From positions 9,533,822-9,597,821 of the forward strand of contig NC_135158.1 in the NCBI RefSeq assembly GCF_050948215.1: DNA of 64,000 nt, read 5' to 3'. This DNA comes from Halictus rubicundus (taxonomy: Eukaryota; Arthropoda; Insecta; Hymenoptera; Halictidae). Positions 24,851-38,265 of this stretch are shown here, piece by piece. The notes beneath the pieces are model-generated. The model saw only the letters and a list, made by a program, of their open reading frames with translations. It did no database searches and had not been told where the DNA came from. The position numbers and the translations under genes are program-made. The first letter of the stretch is position 1, and each line of letters opens with the position of its first letter.

Positions 24851-26864
24851 TACAATGGGGACCCTGCTTAAAGGCTATTGAATTAAATTAACCAAACACA
24901 GTTGAAGAAGTATACCATAATCGCGACTAATTGTGGACACAGTAGCGAAAATCGGTCCAGAGAAAATCTTCGAATGCGACGTTGCACTTCTTAAAATAAT
25001 CCGATCGCTCGATCGATCTGCGGATCGAGAATAATCGCTGATAAATGTTTCCCCGATGTCACGACGTTGTCGTACCGATTATAACGCATCCGATCGAGAT
25101 GTATGGACACGGGAGGAGCATTCCCGATAAAACACGATCGGATCCATGCGTATGCACGGTCACGTAGCCGCTTCGAATACTTCCACGTGTTCATTATCGA
25201 TCGATCGGACGCGCGTGTAGTTTAGTATCCGGCCAGAAGTCAACTCTCGGAGTCCTCCGATCCTATTCCGCGATCGATCTTCCCCGTAGATCGTCGATCC
25301 CGATAACGTTTTAATAACGTTCTCCTTTTGTCTGCCGGCCGAGAATTAAATACGCTTCATTGTGACCGACGTCTCGAAACCGGCGCCGAGTAATAGAGAT
25401 ATTAAAGCGGATCGTAGCAACCTTAGATAAATAGATCGCGCGTATAAATCCTTCAGGGATCGTGTAATAATAACCGGCGAAACACCATAGCAGACAAATC
25501 ATTCTTTCCGCTTATCTAATGGGATCGATATTACACAAAACAAGCTGCCTTTTAATTCATCTTTTTCGAAATCGGTGAGTATGAGCATTGGGAAATGTAG
25601 TTTAACGTACAGGCTGACTCATACATGTGGTCACATACCTTTAGCTGCTCTAACCTTATTTGGTTCATTCTGGAATTTATTTTGACATGAGCTGTTTTCT
25701 TAATTATAGTGCAATACTTTGTTGCAAGTATGGTGGAATATCAAAATTTTGTGAGAATGGAAGAAGCCCTATCATTTGGGCTTCATGTGTCAAATTAAAT
25801 CAGTTTCGAGTTGAAACTAGTAGAATAGTGTTTCTAAATTTTCTAAATGTCTTTACTGTTCTGCACTCTAGTGCTGTCTATAGAGTCTATAGTGTCTATA
25901 GTCTAGTGACGCTAAATGAATTCGGAATTACGAGAGGATACAACAGCAATAAATATTGATTTTAATATCCACACTGTGTAAAAATCTCGGCAAGCAGACT
26001 TGTGCAATTAAATTCAGAGGAACCCGACGACTGTGTCTCGTTTTCGGTATGCTTACCTTTCTCGTAGTTTATTAATAATAATGTTTGTTACCCTTTCGAG
26101 GATGCTCCTTCCTCCAGGTATTTTGATCAGCAACGAGCACACAGCACTAGCCACGATAACTACGAGAAATTTATTTGTTGTAAATTTCTTATTGGATCGT
26201 AATCACGGGACATTTGAGAATACCGCGTTCAAGTTTAGAGGCCGATTAGTATTTTTCCCGTCAAATGTGATCGGCAAAGGCTTCCGGGAAATTGGAAGCG
26301 AGTTGCTCAGGAAGAAGCAGCTCCGCCCGAGCGGAGAAGATTTTTCGAAGCATTAAAACGGGCTAAAGTATGCGGAGAACTGGAATCAGTTCGAACGGAA
26401 TCCGGAGAAGTTTACCGTCGGAATGTTGAAATCGATGATCGCTTTGCTGCCTGGTAGATGCTTATCGACCATTTCTAATACCTACCTTGTACAAGGAGGA
26501 TTTCATTTATCTTACTTCGAACACGTAAAAATCCACGGTCCTGTCCTTTACGTTATTCTTTCCCGTGTACGTTCTAATAAACGACGCTGGAACTTACAAA
26601 CATCCGCTTCTCGGAAACTGCTCAGTGGTCCTCGAGCTTACACAATTTTTCCCCGATAGCAAATAAAATTCGTAGGAACGCGACTACAATCCTGAATCAA
26701 TGTTTCCTTCCTGCAATTGAAGATCTCGGCGCAAAAAACTGGCAAGACCATTTTTTAGTGGAATTACGCCTTTACATGTTTTTATCGAGCGCCGATCGCT
26801 CGGCGCAGGAAGACCAGCCTGGTTTTTGCACCGCATGAACTCGAAATTAAAAAAAGTATTTGAA

Positions 26865-27385
26865 CGCTACGTTTCTCGAAAAATTGTCGACATTTAACCC
26901 TTTGCACTCGAAGCTATTTTACTCCAAAACGAAACATTTCTTCCGACCTAGAATATTTCCCTTGTATATATTCTTTTCGTGTTATACACACGGAAATGGA
27001 GCGATTTACTCGTACAATATCGAAATGTTTAGTAATTCATTGAATACAAACAAATTTAATAATGTACTAATTTAATTTAGTGGTGCCTTACAGTCGTCAT
27101 TCGAGTGCTAAGGGTTAGATTGCGATAGTTTCGTAAAAATAAATAGTGCGACAATAAGTATGGACTCATTTTAAAGCTTGAAGCCTCTACTTTCGCAGTG
27201 CATCGTTCATTTTTTTAAAGGATGTTTGTGCACGATGTGGGAGGTGAAAAACTGAGGACACGTTTTTTTCTAAAAAAAAAAAAAAATCCTGCAAATTCAA
27301 ACGTTCACAAAAACTTTGAAAAATTTTTCTCGTAAATGAAACTGCCATAGATTCTGCTTAAAAATTGATACGCGATTTTTCCCCA
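26865..27385. repeat. Single arm of the fold-back repeat family, split by a TTAA MITE
   Basis: Excluding the MITE at 26894-27118, this matches 11331-11640: it shares AAAAATTGT, TTTAAAGCTTGA, CATCGTTCATTTTT and AATTTTTCTCGT in the same order. The opposite arm is not present, so it is an isolated half element. Confidence 0.7.
26894..27118. mobile_element. Second copy of the TTAA MITE, inserted into a fold-back repeat
   Basis: It starts TTAA-CCCTTTGCACTCG and ends CGAGTGCTAAGGG-TTAG, the last base of the duplication having mutated. The DNA on either side is continuous with one arm of the 11331-12050 repeat family: AAAAATTGTCGACATTTAA before and GCGATAGTTTCG after. This places the insertion at a TTAA inside that repeat. 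Confidence 0.82.
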
Positions 27386-29424
27386 CTGTTTCGTGGAACA
27401 AAAATAAGGATCGAGTGATTTTCCCGAGAAACGCGAAACACGGTGCATTTTTTCGCGAGCTCGATACTGTGAACGTTAGCGTAACAATATTTCGGTAAAA
27501 ATGCCCGACTACCGTTCGAATAGTTAGATCGCCGTGCTCCGATCTCGGCCATAATTACGTCGGGCGACTATTCATCAAACTGATTACACCTTCTCCCTCT
27601 CGAGCCCCCTCGATCCTTCCTCTATGCTCTTCCCATTTCCATTCGTTCCGAAGTTATCGCAGCTGTGCTCGCGCAAAATCATTCGATCCGCCACTCCGGC
27701 AACTATAACCGAGCACATACGCGCACGCTAACCCCTTCCACCGCCTCTCTCCTCCCGCGTGCAACCAGTTATACGCCGAACACGGGTGTCCAGATTTTTC
27801 TGGGACACCCGTTGATTCGTGGAGTTGATCGTTGATGATGGATCGCGGCGCACTGTTTCGTCGGTTGGGATGTTATTACCGCGGGATCATGGAAAACGGA
27901 TCTCTTCCTCTTCTTTTCCTCTTTCGAGGCGAGCCCAGGCTCGCAAAGCACGAACTCCCCATAGGTCAACGATGTGTTTCCATTATTTTTTATCCCGCGA
28001 GTACGGAATGTGACGAAGTACAATTTCAATTGCATAGAAGTGGACAAATAGACTGCCGATCTTTGTGCAAAATAAAAATATTCCTTCTTAATCCCTTGCA
28101 CTAGGTTTTCTTTCTTTCTTTCTTTTTACTGATGCAGTGATTAGAACTTGACGTTCATAATTTCTTAGAAGGAGAAGGAAACTATACTACTCGTTGTTAT
28201 AGTAGAAGGGGAAACCCATGTCGTCTCTGTGACGCCATTTTAACGCAAGGGGTCAATCTATTTCGAACCGAATCCAGTGGAAGATCCAGGTGATTCCTAA
28301 CCAATGACAGCATCTGTCTAGTTCCAAAGAGAATAAAATCGGTTGCTTGATCAGTTTGCTTTCATCATTAACCCTGTTAGCTTCTTTCGTTCCAGAAAGC
28401 CCCGAGGTCGTCCTAGATCTTCGGCAAACATCGGTTCGAACAAATCGTACAAATCGATTCGCAATCGTGTGGCGGCCGTTTAAAAAATCTCGCTCCTCGC
28501 GAGAAAGAGAAAGAGGATCGTTGCTCCCGCGGGAACGTGAATGCATCGACTCGTAGAAATGCAAATGCACGGGAAACCGTGGCGGTGCAGCTGCGAGGGG
28601 GCTAGAGAAGAGGCTTAACTGGGCAAACATGTGGTTAGGTGGTCGAGGTTGGCCCAGGTTATGATAGGATCGCATGCCTGGGCCACATTAGACAGATCCA
28701 CGGATCGAGATCTGGAATCGTAGAAATCCCTCCCCAGGTCGGATGATACTCGGTTATTAGGCGTTGCAGGCCTTTCCTTTCCTTTTCCGTGGTTTCGAGC
28801 CTGGGTCCCGGTCGACATTCGCTCGACGACGAGCCCGATACAAGGAATCGTTTTCACCGTATAATTCTCCCTTCATTCGATCGATTCGAAGATTCCCCGA
28901 TCGATCGATCGATCGCCGGGTAAAATTGAGGGACACCTATCAGGATCGCTTTCTTTCCCGATCTTCGGCAATCGCTTAATTCTTCAAGCGGAGCGTGTCT
29001 CGCCCTGATTGGAAATCGGGTTTGGAAGATCGGTGTGCGTTCATCTAATCATTGGCAAGCATGAGATTCTGCCGAGAATTATCAGCTTGTTTCGTTGCTG
29101 CACCTGTTGCTGTTATTGATCCGCATTTCTGTGGAATCGATACTCGTTTATTGGAGAATCTGGGCACTGGTTTGTTTGACACTTTGACTGCCAAACTAGA
29201 AACCTCAGAAATTCCATAAAATCAAAGTAAGTTATTCAATGAAATAAAAATTGAAAATAATTAAATGTATGATATCGAGTAGTCCTCCAACTTTTTAGCA
29301 TTTTACAGATCCTAATAAAATTTGGTACAGTGAATACATTAACGTAAAAATTCATTTTAAAACCTGGACAAATAATTCCGTCACCTACATATGGGTGACA
29401 TGGCAGTCAACGTGTTAATAAACA

Positions 29425-29592
29425 GCGGATCTTTATGCAAGGCAACGAACTGGATTGAAATAGAAAATTATTTTCTTTCTTGACATGTTCAACAGCGCGA
29501 AAATAATGTAACAGCATTGAATTCTTCCAATGTTTTCACTTTGAATTCACATTTTTGTCATAAATGCATAAACTCCACTGCCCAGTCATCAG
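29425..29592. mobile_element. Degenerate copy of the AGTAGACTGCGGAT MITE family, inverted orientation
   Basis: It begins CAGCGGATCTTTATGCAA and ends TTTTGTCATAAATGCATAAA followed by CTCCACTGCC. These are the two ends of the 37801-38002 family with the orientation reversed. Confidence 0.55.
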
Positions 29593-32500
29593 TTGATTGT
29601 AGATCTTCGTGTAAAGCACAAACTTTCTGTGTTTATTGCAAGATACGGTATCGAAGTTTCTTTCTTTCATTAGAAAGTAGCAGCTAAGTCTAAGAAGCAA
29701 CAAGTGATAAATAATTGTAGCAAGACTCTTACTCTTGATCGGTTAATGGTACACTCCATCTATCCGACTAACAACATTTCAAGCAAGCTTACTATTTATC
29801 TCCACTGTACTATCAAACCGAAAAGCCTCTAAAACCGAACATCCATTAATTTCGAACTTAACACAATTCCGAGCGACGAGGAACAACGGTGTCGGGCAAA
29901 ATGGAATAAAATGAGAGGATCACCATTTAACAAACCCCAAAAACACCGTGAACAAGACGATCAAAAAAGGCGAACGGCGAGGGTGAATGTGAGGGCCGGG
30001 GTAAGGGGGCAGGGGATAAACGAGGAGGCGGGAGAGTAGACGATGCGTGTGGGTTCAGCGAAGGGGTGTCGGGTTACCAATGAAATAGTGGTACCATTTT
30101 GTTTACAATATTGTCGGGGGTGTATCTGACCGGAACAGAGGGAGAGAGTGTGTGAGAGAGAGAGGAAAGGGGGCTAGAGGGGTCCCACCGGTTGGAAGGT
30201 TGGTCCCCGGACACTTGGGCCAGGGCTCGTTGCTCGAACGAAAACACCTTGTGGCTTGTCCACGGGCAGAGTCATGCGTACACGGGCCCCGGCCACAGGG
30301 CCCCGAAAGAATTATATCTCTTTCTCTTAGCGGCTCTGCCCCCTCTGAGGCTCGCGCTGAGAGATCCCTCGATTGGACTGATTCTTACACGCGCGCCACG
30401 GCGACGAGCCTAAATTGCGAATTCCGTCGCGTTCCACACCGACAAAGCAGCAAGAGTCAAACGAGCTTGTTCCCCCCGCCGCTGGATGACAGATTTATGG
30501 TATTAGATGGGACACGCAAATTTGTGTTTTCGGCCGAGTTCGCCCAAACCACCTCTCGCCCCCTTGCTCCTCGCACTCTCCTCGTTTTCGAGACACGCGG
30601 CCACGCGTTTGTTGAACTCGCGAGATCTTCGGGGTTTTTGTGGGAAATCGGGAGACCATCGGTGCTCCCCGGCACCGTCGTCCCGCGGGCGAAAGCATCT
30701 TCGTCCTTTCCAGCATGCCGGGGAAAGGGTACATCCTCCAACAGTACTTTTCATACTGTACGTGCTTGGTGTTGAGAAGAAAGACAGCTTTCGACAATTT
30801 TGCAGCAGATCTATCGCTAGATCCCTTCAAATTTTCACGTATTAATTTTTCCGGCTTTCTTTGATATCGACGGATATTTTGCACTCAATTGATTCCACTG
30901 ATAATATTGTAAATATTTTTCTGCTTTAACATATTTCAATAACTAAGATGCGAGTCCAAATGTGACTAGTCTTTCGTGTAATTTTGCCACGTTTTATATT
31001 ATATTATTACAATCTGTTGTATCATATTGTTAGAGTATAACGACACCAAAAAGTACATGGAACGCAAACTATATTCCACTTGAGACCTGGAAGAAATGAA
31101 AAATCGGTTGAAGAACAGCTCGGCAGCGTAGCACAGCAGAGTGTCCAGTATCTCGATTTTCGGGTGTTGGGGCCCCCGGGGCACGTGATCCCCAGATATG
31201 GGGCACCGGGCGCGTAATTCCCGATCGAGCTCGCCAATAATTCACCGGCTGAGTTAGAGCCGGTGTATGCATTTGAATAACACGCGGCGCAACACGACCT
31301 TTTTCCACGAATGTGTGCCACGAAATAAATCCAACCGCGGAGGAACCAGGTGAAACTGGGCTCGGACCACCGCGCCGCTCGGCTAACGACGCTCGTAAAG
31401 TCCAAATTAAAGTTGGATTAAGCTGGCCCCGGGACGGGAATTCGCCGATCGATCCTCGCCGAGAAACACCAGCGAGAACGAAATCGGCTTTCTCCTTTTC
31501 CGGGACGCCGATCGAGAACCGATCGGAGAGCATGATCGCCGATTCCCCTCTCGTGAGACTCGTGACGGCTGACCGGAGCCGATCGCGAGCCAAGATCGAG
31601 CCCGGGACTGTTAATTTGATCAAATATCGTTCATCCCTTAGACTGTCAGAACGATCGCGCGCTCGTTTTCACGCTTCGATTGGCTGAAAACGGGACAGAG
31701 TGTGTGCACCGGCTTTGCTCGATTAGGCTGTTCCGAGGCTCCTCGCGAGAGAAAGTAGCGGTACCATGTTGCTGGTAGGCGAGTGTCGATTTTCTGCCGT
31801 TAGAAAGACATCCGATGGGACGGTCTAACTTTTACGCGTTGAGAATACGTTTCGCAAGGGTTATTTGCGCTGGACGCTGTACAGAAACTATACCGAATTT
31901 TGGCATGCAAAAAGTCGAGCATGTAGCGATAGATACGTGCCAAGTTTTATTTAGATAGCTCTTGTTGCTTCCTTGTAAAAAATTCCTAAAGGCGGCCTTT
32001 TTCTCCATGTTTCCAACGAATCGAGTGAAACAGTGAAACCAATTTATATTAGAGAAATTTACAAAGAATACTGTATCGTGGTTAACATGTTGAAGTAATT
32101 AGAAGAGGAAAGAAATTTACAGCTGGGTTCCAGGAGAGATCATCAGCATCTAGTTAGCGTCAATCTTCGGGAATCGGTGCTGGTAACGTGTTTAAATCGC
32201 GAGCAAATCGGGATTCCAGGTTTCCGCGGCTCGGGAAGCTCCGGGGTGGATCCAGCTGGATCACGGTGGATCCAGCGATCCCCGGAATCTCGGCGGCACG
32301 GGGTCAAGCGATCCTCACGGGTCCGAGTCGCCGATCGTCGTTCACGGTACGGTGAGCAACATCGAGGAAGACGTTAGCAACGATATGATTAGAGGCGAGA
32401 ACTCGAGGGCCGAGATCGATAGGCTCCATACTCGCCGCGTGGAAATCGCAAACGGCCTCTGCAATTTCCCCCGATGCTTCCTGCATTAGGGAACCGCGTT

Positions 32501-33261
32501 CCAAAGCGGATTCCCAGTGGCGTCTCTTGCTCGTCGCTTTTTCGCGCCCCTCGCGAAATTGATCCCTCGGGTCTATTGATTCATGGCTTCGGACCGCGTG
32601 AAAGGAAGCCGGGAGATCGACGCTTTTTGCAAGATTATTAGCGGAGTCGGTGGAATTCGCGAGTAATTCGCGATACCGAACCCGTGCGGATTTTGAAGCC
32701 GAGCAGATATTGCGGCGAGGATTTTTAGGCTATAGTAACGGATCACGTGGTTTTTAAAAGGTCTTCTCACACGTTTTTGGATTTCCTGACCCGTTGTTGC
32801 GTGGCAACTGCATCGACAAGGTACTAGAAACTTCCTTAACAACTTCCTTAATGTCGATACGATCTCAATCTGATGAAAAGATAAATGATTACAATTGTTG
32901 AAGATGAATACCTGAGATAAGATATTTATTTTTCTCTTAAATTCCTTCTTTGAAAATTAACGACTTTAACGAGCTGTAAATTCGTACAGATGGCAAATTC
33001 TTTTTTGGAAAAGTTGAAACGAGCTAGTTCGCCATCTTTCTTCGAGGAAATAGTCTCTGATTCTTTCTGTTACACAATTTTGCAACACTTATTTTTATAC
33101 CTGCGGCATTTTCTGAATATCAGAATGAAAGAAAAATCTCAGTTAATATGTCTGTTTTGTACGTATTACAAAGATGCTAACAACTTTTCAAAAATGTCTT
33201 TCTAAAAGGAATGTATGTATGAAAAATGCCATAGCTTTCTTATTTTTCAATTTCTTTCTAA

Positions 33262-33385
33262 AACCAATAATAGGTTGCATTTTTTTCATTAAAGAATGAA
33301 AGGTAATGGTTAAATGTACACAGGTGTATGTAGGTGCCTTTTTTGTTAAAAAATGAAGGGGGATGATTAAATACTGAAGCACGGT
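33262..33385. repeat. Degenerate ~58-bp tandem repeat, two copies
   Basis: ATAGGTTGCATTTTTTTCAT... and GTAGGTGCCTTTTTTGTTAA... both continue into an AATGAA(A/G)GG...ATG(G/A)TTAAAT pattern. The similarity is loose. Confidence 0.4.
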
Positions 33386-34130
33386 GCTCATTTTTCCGAG
33401 CGTCCGAACAGGATAATTTTGTGGAATAAACGGGCAGAAATAGTCCGCCGTCGGAAATTAGAAATTTCATGGAGAAGCTTTCTGCCTAACCTTCATGCTC
33501 TTCGGGAAACATGTGTTTTATGTTTTTACGACTAGGCAGATCGTTTCCCGGGATTGCTCGGGATTCCCGTGCACCCTACTTGTGCCGGCCAGAGTACCTG
33601 AGGACCCATTCAATGTTAGGTCATCAGGGTTCAAGTGTCTCGTGTACATGCTACGAGCCAAATAGCCGCGAGTTATGCGGTTCAAGACGGAATTACTCGA
33701 ATATTACTTAATTTGCGACTGTGGATCTAGAACAGGATGCAATTCGCCAGCGCATCTTCAAGTTCAGCATCTTCGGTTCGATCATTTGAACAAGCTAGTT
33801 CCAATGAATCAATGACTTAAATACCATGTGATAATTAATACTACAGTCATCGTTGAGAAATATTAATACATTATCTAGACATTTGTGACAGTACTCAAAC
33901 TGTACATCGTACGATAATATTTTACATTTTTATACTGAAATAATTAGCGCAAGAACAAGCTGAACTCGTTAAGGGTTTAAGGTTGTCGCTCATTTAACAA
34001 CACAACGCCTGAAGATCATATTTACATTTTTGATCAACATACATATTTTTGCCAAAAGTACGAAAAAGGAGAAAAAGCCGATACTGTGACGTTGACATGA
34101 AGTGGACGTACCTCTACTTAAATGTAATAC

Positions 34131-34771
34131 GAACGTGTCGAAGCTGTTATGATGCTGTGCAGGCATTGTTAAAACTTTACCTACAGGAAGCTGATTAATA
34201 GAATTTCTAATAACTGTAAAATACCAAAAGGAAGCTTAAAATTCTTCTTTTACGTTATATGTCCAAATGAAAATATTAGGTGACGTTACTGGGAATGACT
34301 TGGTTCACAATTGAAATTGTTGTCGCAGGTGAAGTATCCATTAAAAACTCTTTAACTAGAATAGACTATTAAAAATTATAAAATATTCACTGGTAGGGAA
34401 TGTGTTAAATGGGCATCTACCTTCATTGAGAAATGACGTCATCATTGTCGTACATAATGTGAACGTGTCGAAGCTGTTATGATGCTGTGCAGGCATTGTT
34501 AAAACTTTACCTACAGGAAGCTGATTAATAGAATTTCTAATAACTGTAAAATACCAAAAGGAAGCTTAAAATTCTTCTTTTACGTTACATGTCCAAATGA
34601 AACTATTAGGTGACGTTACTGGGAATGACTTGGTTCACAATTGAAATTGTTGTCGCAGGTGAAGTATCCATTAAAAACTCTTTAACTAGAATAGACTATT
34701 AAAAATTATAAAATATTCACTTGTAGGGTTAAATGGGCATCTACCTTCACTGAGAAATGACGTCATCATTG
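34131..34771. repeat. Recent direct duplication, two units of about 311-317 bp
   Basis: 34131-34447 and 34461-34771 are nearly identical (starting GAACGTGTCGAAGC, ending GACGTCATCATTG), offset by 330 bp. The differences I see are a few substitutions and a 6-base gap near 34397. Each unit carries a perfect TGACGTCA palindrome near its end (34434-34441 and 34758-34765). Neither has a plausible reading frame. Confidence 0.9.
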
Positions 34772-35211
34772 ACGTTAATCTTTTTCCTTTGAACGACTTC
34801 GAGCAGTAAAACTGTAGAGTCCAATATTATTCACTGCTTACATATGTACATTCGCTGTTGCGTGGATAGAAAGCAATGAAAATTTTTGATATTTTTCACC
34901 TAGATCCGTCGTGCGGGCCACCGCGACGTGTCCCGGAGCGGGGTCGCGGCGAACACGCGTGGAACATTTGTCAGACACTTTAGGACCTGTCGGCCCATTG
35001 TTTTCCCATCGATTCTGGCTCGGAAAGCACGGCTTTAACCGATGTTTTACACGCTCGATTCCTGGAACCGGATCCTCTCCATCTGGGATCCCAGGCTTGT
35101 GGCATCCGAGTTGCACGTCCGTCGAGAAACAAGAGAAAGAGACACGCACGTTGCAACGGGCAGAGCGAGAACCAGCTAAACGAGCAAGACGAAGAGGAGC
35201 TGGAAGAGAAC

Positions 35212-35217
<6 letters not shown>

Positions 35218-35256
<39 letters not shown>

Positions 35257-35286
35257 GGGGGAGAGAGAGAGAGAGAGAGAGAGAGG
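35218..35286. repeat. (GA)n microsatellite
   Basis: GA dinucleotides with GGGA interruptions. The long open frames on both strands across it arise because GA/CT repeats contain no stop codons. Confidence 0.96.
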
Positions 35287-36735
35287 GTCCAGGTATACGT
35301 TGGCCCGGGACTACGGAACCCATTTCGCCTGTCAGGCCCAATTCCGCTCGGGCCCAGGAACCTTGGGCTTTCTCTGTTCCTCGCGCCCTTCTGTTGCTGC
35401 AGTTTATGGCCGTCATTACCTCGATCGGGCACCGGCTTCGATTAAACGATTTGTTCGTGTGCACGGTCCACTTGACTCGCTCCTCGTTTCATTTCGGATT
35501 GTCGATAATTTTTTCCGCCGTCCCTTTCTAGCCATTGCGCTCCGTCCACTATGTCCGCGACGAGGTATTCTCGAGATCGCGAGTCGTTGGCAAATTCTCG
35601 ATATATGTCAACAACACGGATCTTGCAGGAGACACACCCGAGCGGTGTTATGTTTACACTCCTCGGCGTCCGATGTCTCTCGAGCTTAGCGGCCCGCCCA
35701 CGATATACCCCGTGGTAGTGGGGATAACTCCGCGACGTTAATCATCCAGGCCTTGGCGACATATATACAGAAATCACTGTATTGGGTGTAAAAGTAGCAT
35801 CATGTTCCTTGATCCCTTGTCATTCAAACTGAACCTGAAGTGGAGGAAAATGTACTTAAAAAATGCAAAGATTCAGTTAAATTATTATTCTACGCGTCGC
35901 CTGTCGCGGCAGTCACCGGTGACGCTATTGCTTTTGCTTGAAGACAATTGTCATAAAATCAGCGACACCGAATGCAATTTACCACTCACAAAAGAGCCAA
36001 TAAAATGCAAACGAACATGCACACGTCAAAATCATTTAAGTTCCACTGAAATGTTTTTCGTTGCAACCGATCAAACTTCAAGAAAATCGAGGCGGTCATT
36101 TCTGGTGAGATACCTCTCGTAATTGCAGCGTATTGAATTCACCATTTTGAATTCTGTTATTAGCGACCTTGCACGCCGTTGATTACCAAGGTTCAGACCC
36201 AATGAAATGTTGAGTTTCGTCGACAAAAAGCCGTTTTCCAGAGCAGTGTGCGCCAGCATTAAGCCGCGGCGCGTCAGGACGCGCAATCGCCAATTACCCG
36301 CGCATCAAGCGCTTCCTGAACGAGTCGGAGAACGAGAGCCTTGCGCCTTCGTGTCCGAACTTCTTCATTCGACGGTCGTGGACGGTATACGCGCCACTTA
36401 TCCACCCTAATTTACGTACGGCCCCGAGAAAACACCGTTTCGTGTCCCTAAATGCGACCCGCCGGCCACCAGGTTTATTTGAATGACAATGACAACCGAC
36501 CGGCAGCTTCCGCGGTGTCCCCGATGCTCCTCGGGCGTCAAGAAAATTAAAATACCTGCCTCTAAAGAGGAATTTTACTCTGGAGTGCACGGTTATGCAC
36601 GTTGGCGTGTATATTACATCGTTCGAATTTTTCAGAACCTTCGCGGCAGAAGTTTAAACATTTTAAATACAGATATCACCATGTTGATGACATCAGTATC
36701 CTTTATCTACGGTCTGCGTTTTCAAAAGCGATACA

Positions 36736-36743
36736 TGACGTCA
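36736..36743. promoter_or_regulatory. Perfect CRE palindrome TGACGTCA
   Basis: This is the full eight-base palindrome bound by CREB/ATF bZIP proteins. Two more copies are in the duplication at 34434-34441 and 34758-34765. It may be incidental. Confidence 0.3.
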
Positions 36744-37800
36744 TAATAACAGTCCGATTCTAAAGTCGTAATAATTCTCCGTATTGATTGTCTGTTATTT
36801 TAGATTTACTAGCAGCGGAGTCATATTATGGTTTCCAAGCGTTTCACGTTTCACTACAGTATTATAAAGTCTTAATCAATTTTACTATTTATCAAAGTCG
36901 ACTTGAGTACGCATGAGAATGTAGCATTAATGTCTAATATGTCTGAAATATTTGTGACGTTTATAAAGAACATCGTATGCATATCGTAGACATTAACCTC
37001 TGAATGATGATGATGATGCCCGAGTCCATTTCAGCCCTATCATCTACCCATTCCCTGGCGATTACTTCAAACTGGAAGCCGCTTCAGTTGCAAAAGTACC
37101 TGCAAAACCTCAACAAAATTAATACCCAACGATCTAAACGCTCCTAAACATCGCCATTCGCGCAATCATCAAAATCGCCCGCTTCCCATAGGGTTAAAAT
37201 TGTAATTTCATTGTCGAGATAGGAGGGTCGATTGTTCTCTAGAAATAAAACCCGGCATCCGTAGCTATCAATTTCAAGGTTGCGGTAAATCGTTCAATCG
37301 AATGAAAGGCACACGATCGTAAAGACGATCGTTACGACGATTGGTGTTATTATAATGCGCAACGAACACGGCGTCCGTGTGACCGTGTTGGCATCGCAGA
37401 TTGTCTTCAGAGAAACCAATCGAGAAGCCTAATGAAATTCAGCGTCCCCGGGAAATTAATGCAATCGCTCGAAATGCTATATCATCAGCTCTATTTCGGC
37501 GGATCGTCGGAACCGGGAGAGAGAATCGTTGGAACCGGTTGGACGCAGCAGTTCCATCAAACAACTCACCGTGGAGTCGATATGATTGAGTAGAATACCG
37601 TATCATTACTCCGGTGCGGTGGTAGCAGTCAGAATTTCTCGGAGCAACGAGGCAGTCGTAGAAACAGTTTGGCGCCGCTGGCAACGAAAGGAATCGCGCG
37701 TACACCTGCGAGTATCGATATCGTTTAGTATACCCGTCGTTGGCCGCCGCGAATCCCGAGTTTCGCTTCGTCCTCGTCTAATCCCGCTTCGAAACTGATA

Positions 37801-38002
37801 AGTAGACTGCGGATTTTACGCATTTATGAGAAAAGTTGGTAGGAGGGATCCAAAACAGAAAGTTCAGAAGAGTTAGGGGATACGGATATGCAAATTTCAA
37901 TATTATAAAATTACTACAGGAAGAAGAAAATTTCTGTTTGGCTCCTATCTCTTGCGATTATAGGAGACAATATTTATTTTGCATAAAGATCCGCAGACTA
38001 CT
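37801..38002. mobile_element. 202-bp MITE with AGTAGACTGCGGAT ends
   Basis: The left end AGTAGACTGCGGATTTTACG is inverted at the right end GCATAAAGATCCGCAGACTA. It is the cleanest member of a family scattered through the window, with related copies at 3292-3460 and 29425-29592 and single ends near 9248, 52245 and 54098. No open frame is seen. Confidence 0.75.
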
Positions 38003-38265
38003 GACAAGGGAACATAGTAGCACAAGACAATCTGGACTGAAACTCGTGTGGGGATAGGTCCCATAATTTCATGCCATGGATATGTTTATATTATTCACCA
38101 TTGAAAAGTATTTCAATGAAAAACCGCAGAAATTTTATAGTGACGGTATGATGTATTTGCCAAAAAGGTCAGAAGAGGTTGTGGAATGAAAGGGTGATTA
38201 CATATTTTATTTTTAGAATTTAAATGGTACAAGAGTAAACGGCACGAACTTATGGGACAACCTAA

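Larger units (their letters stand above)
23444..34130. other. Intergenic with MITE insertions; no gene recognised
   Basis: Apart from the repeats listed separately I see nothing specific. 30000-30770 is GC-rich and open on both strands over several hundred bases, including a 207-codon plus-strand frame without any domain. 28106-28126 is a TTTC run and 28899-28916 a GATC run. Confidence 0.55.
34772..37800. other. Intergenic, no gene recognised
   Basis: 34900-35740 is GC-rich with a central GA microsatellite, so both strands have frames of about 200 codons that are not protein-like. 36640-37330 is AT-rich. The CRE palindrome at 36736 is the only site I single out. Confidence 0.55.

Noticed and set aside
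30152..30775. 207-codon plus-strand frame
   Set aside because: The GC-rich region is open in several frames on both strands, the start is not distinctive and no family resemblance is seen.
34838..35531. Frames of about 200 codons on both strands
   Set aside because: They exist because the GA/CT microsatellite and GC-rich flanks lack stops; the translations are low complexity with no domain.
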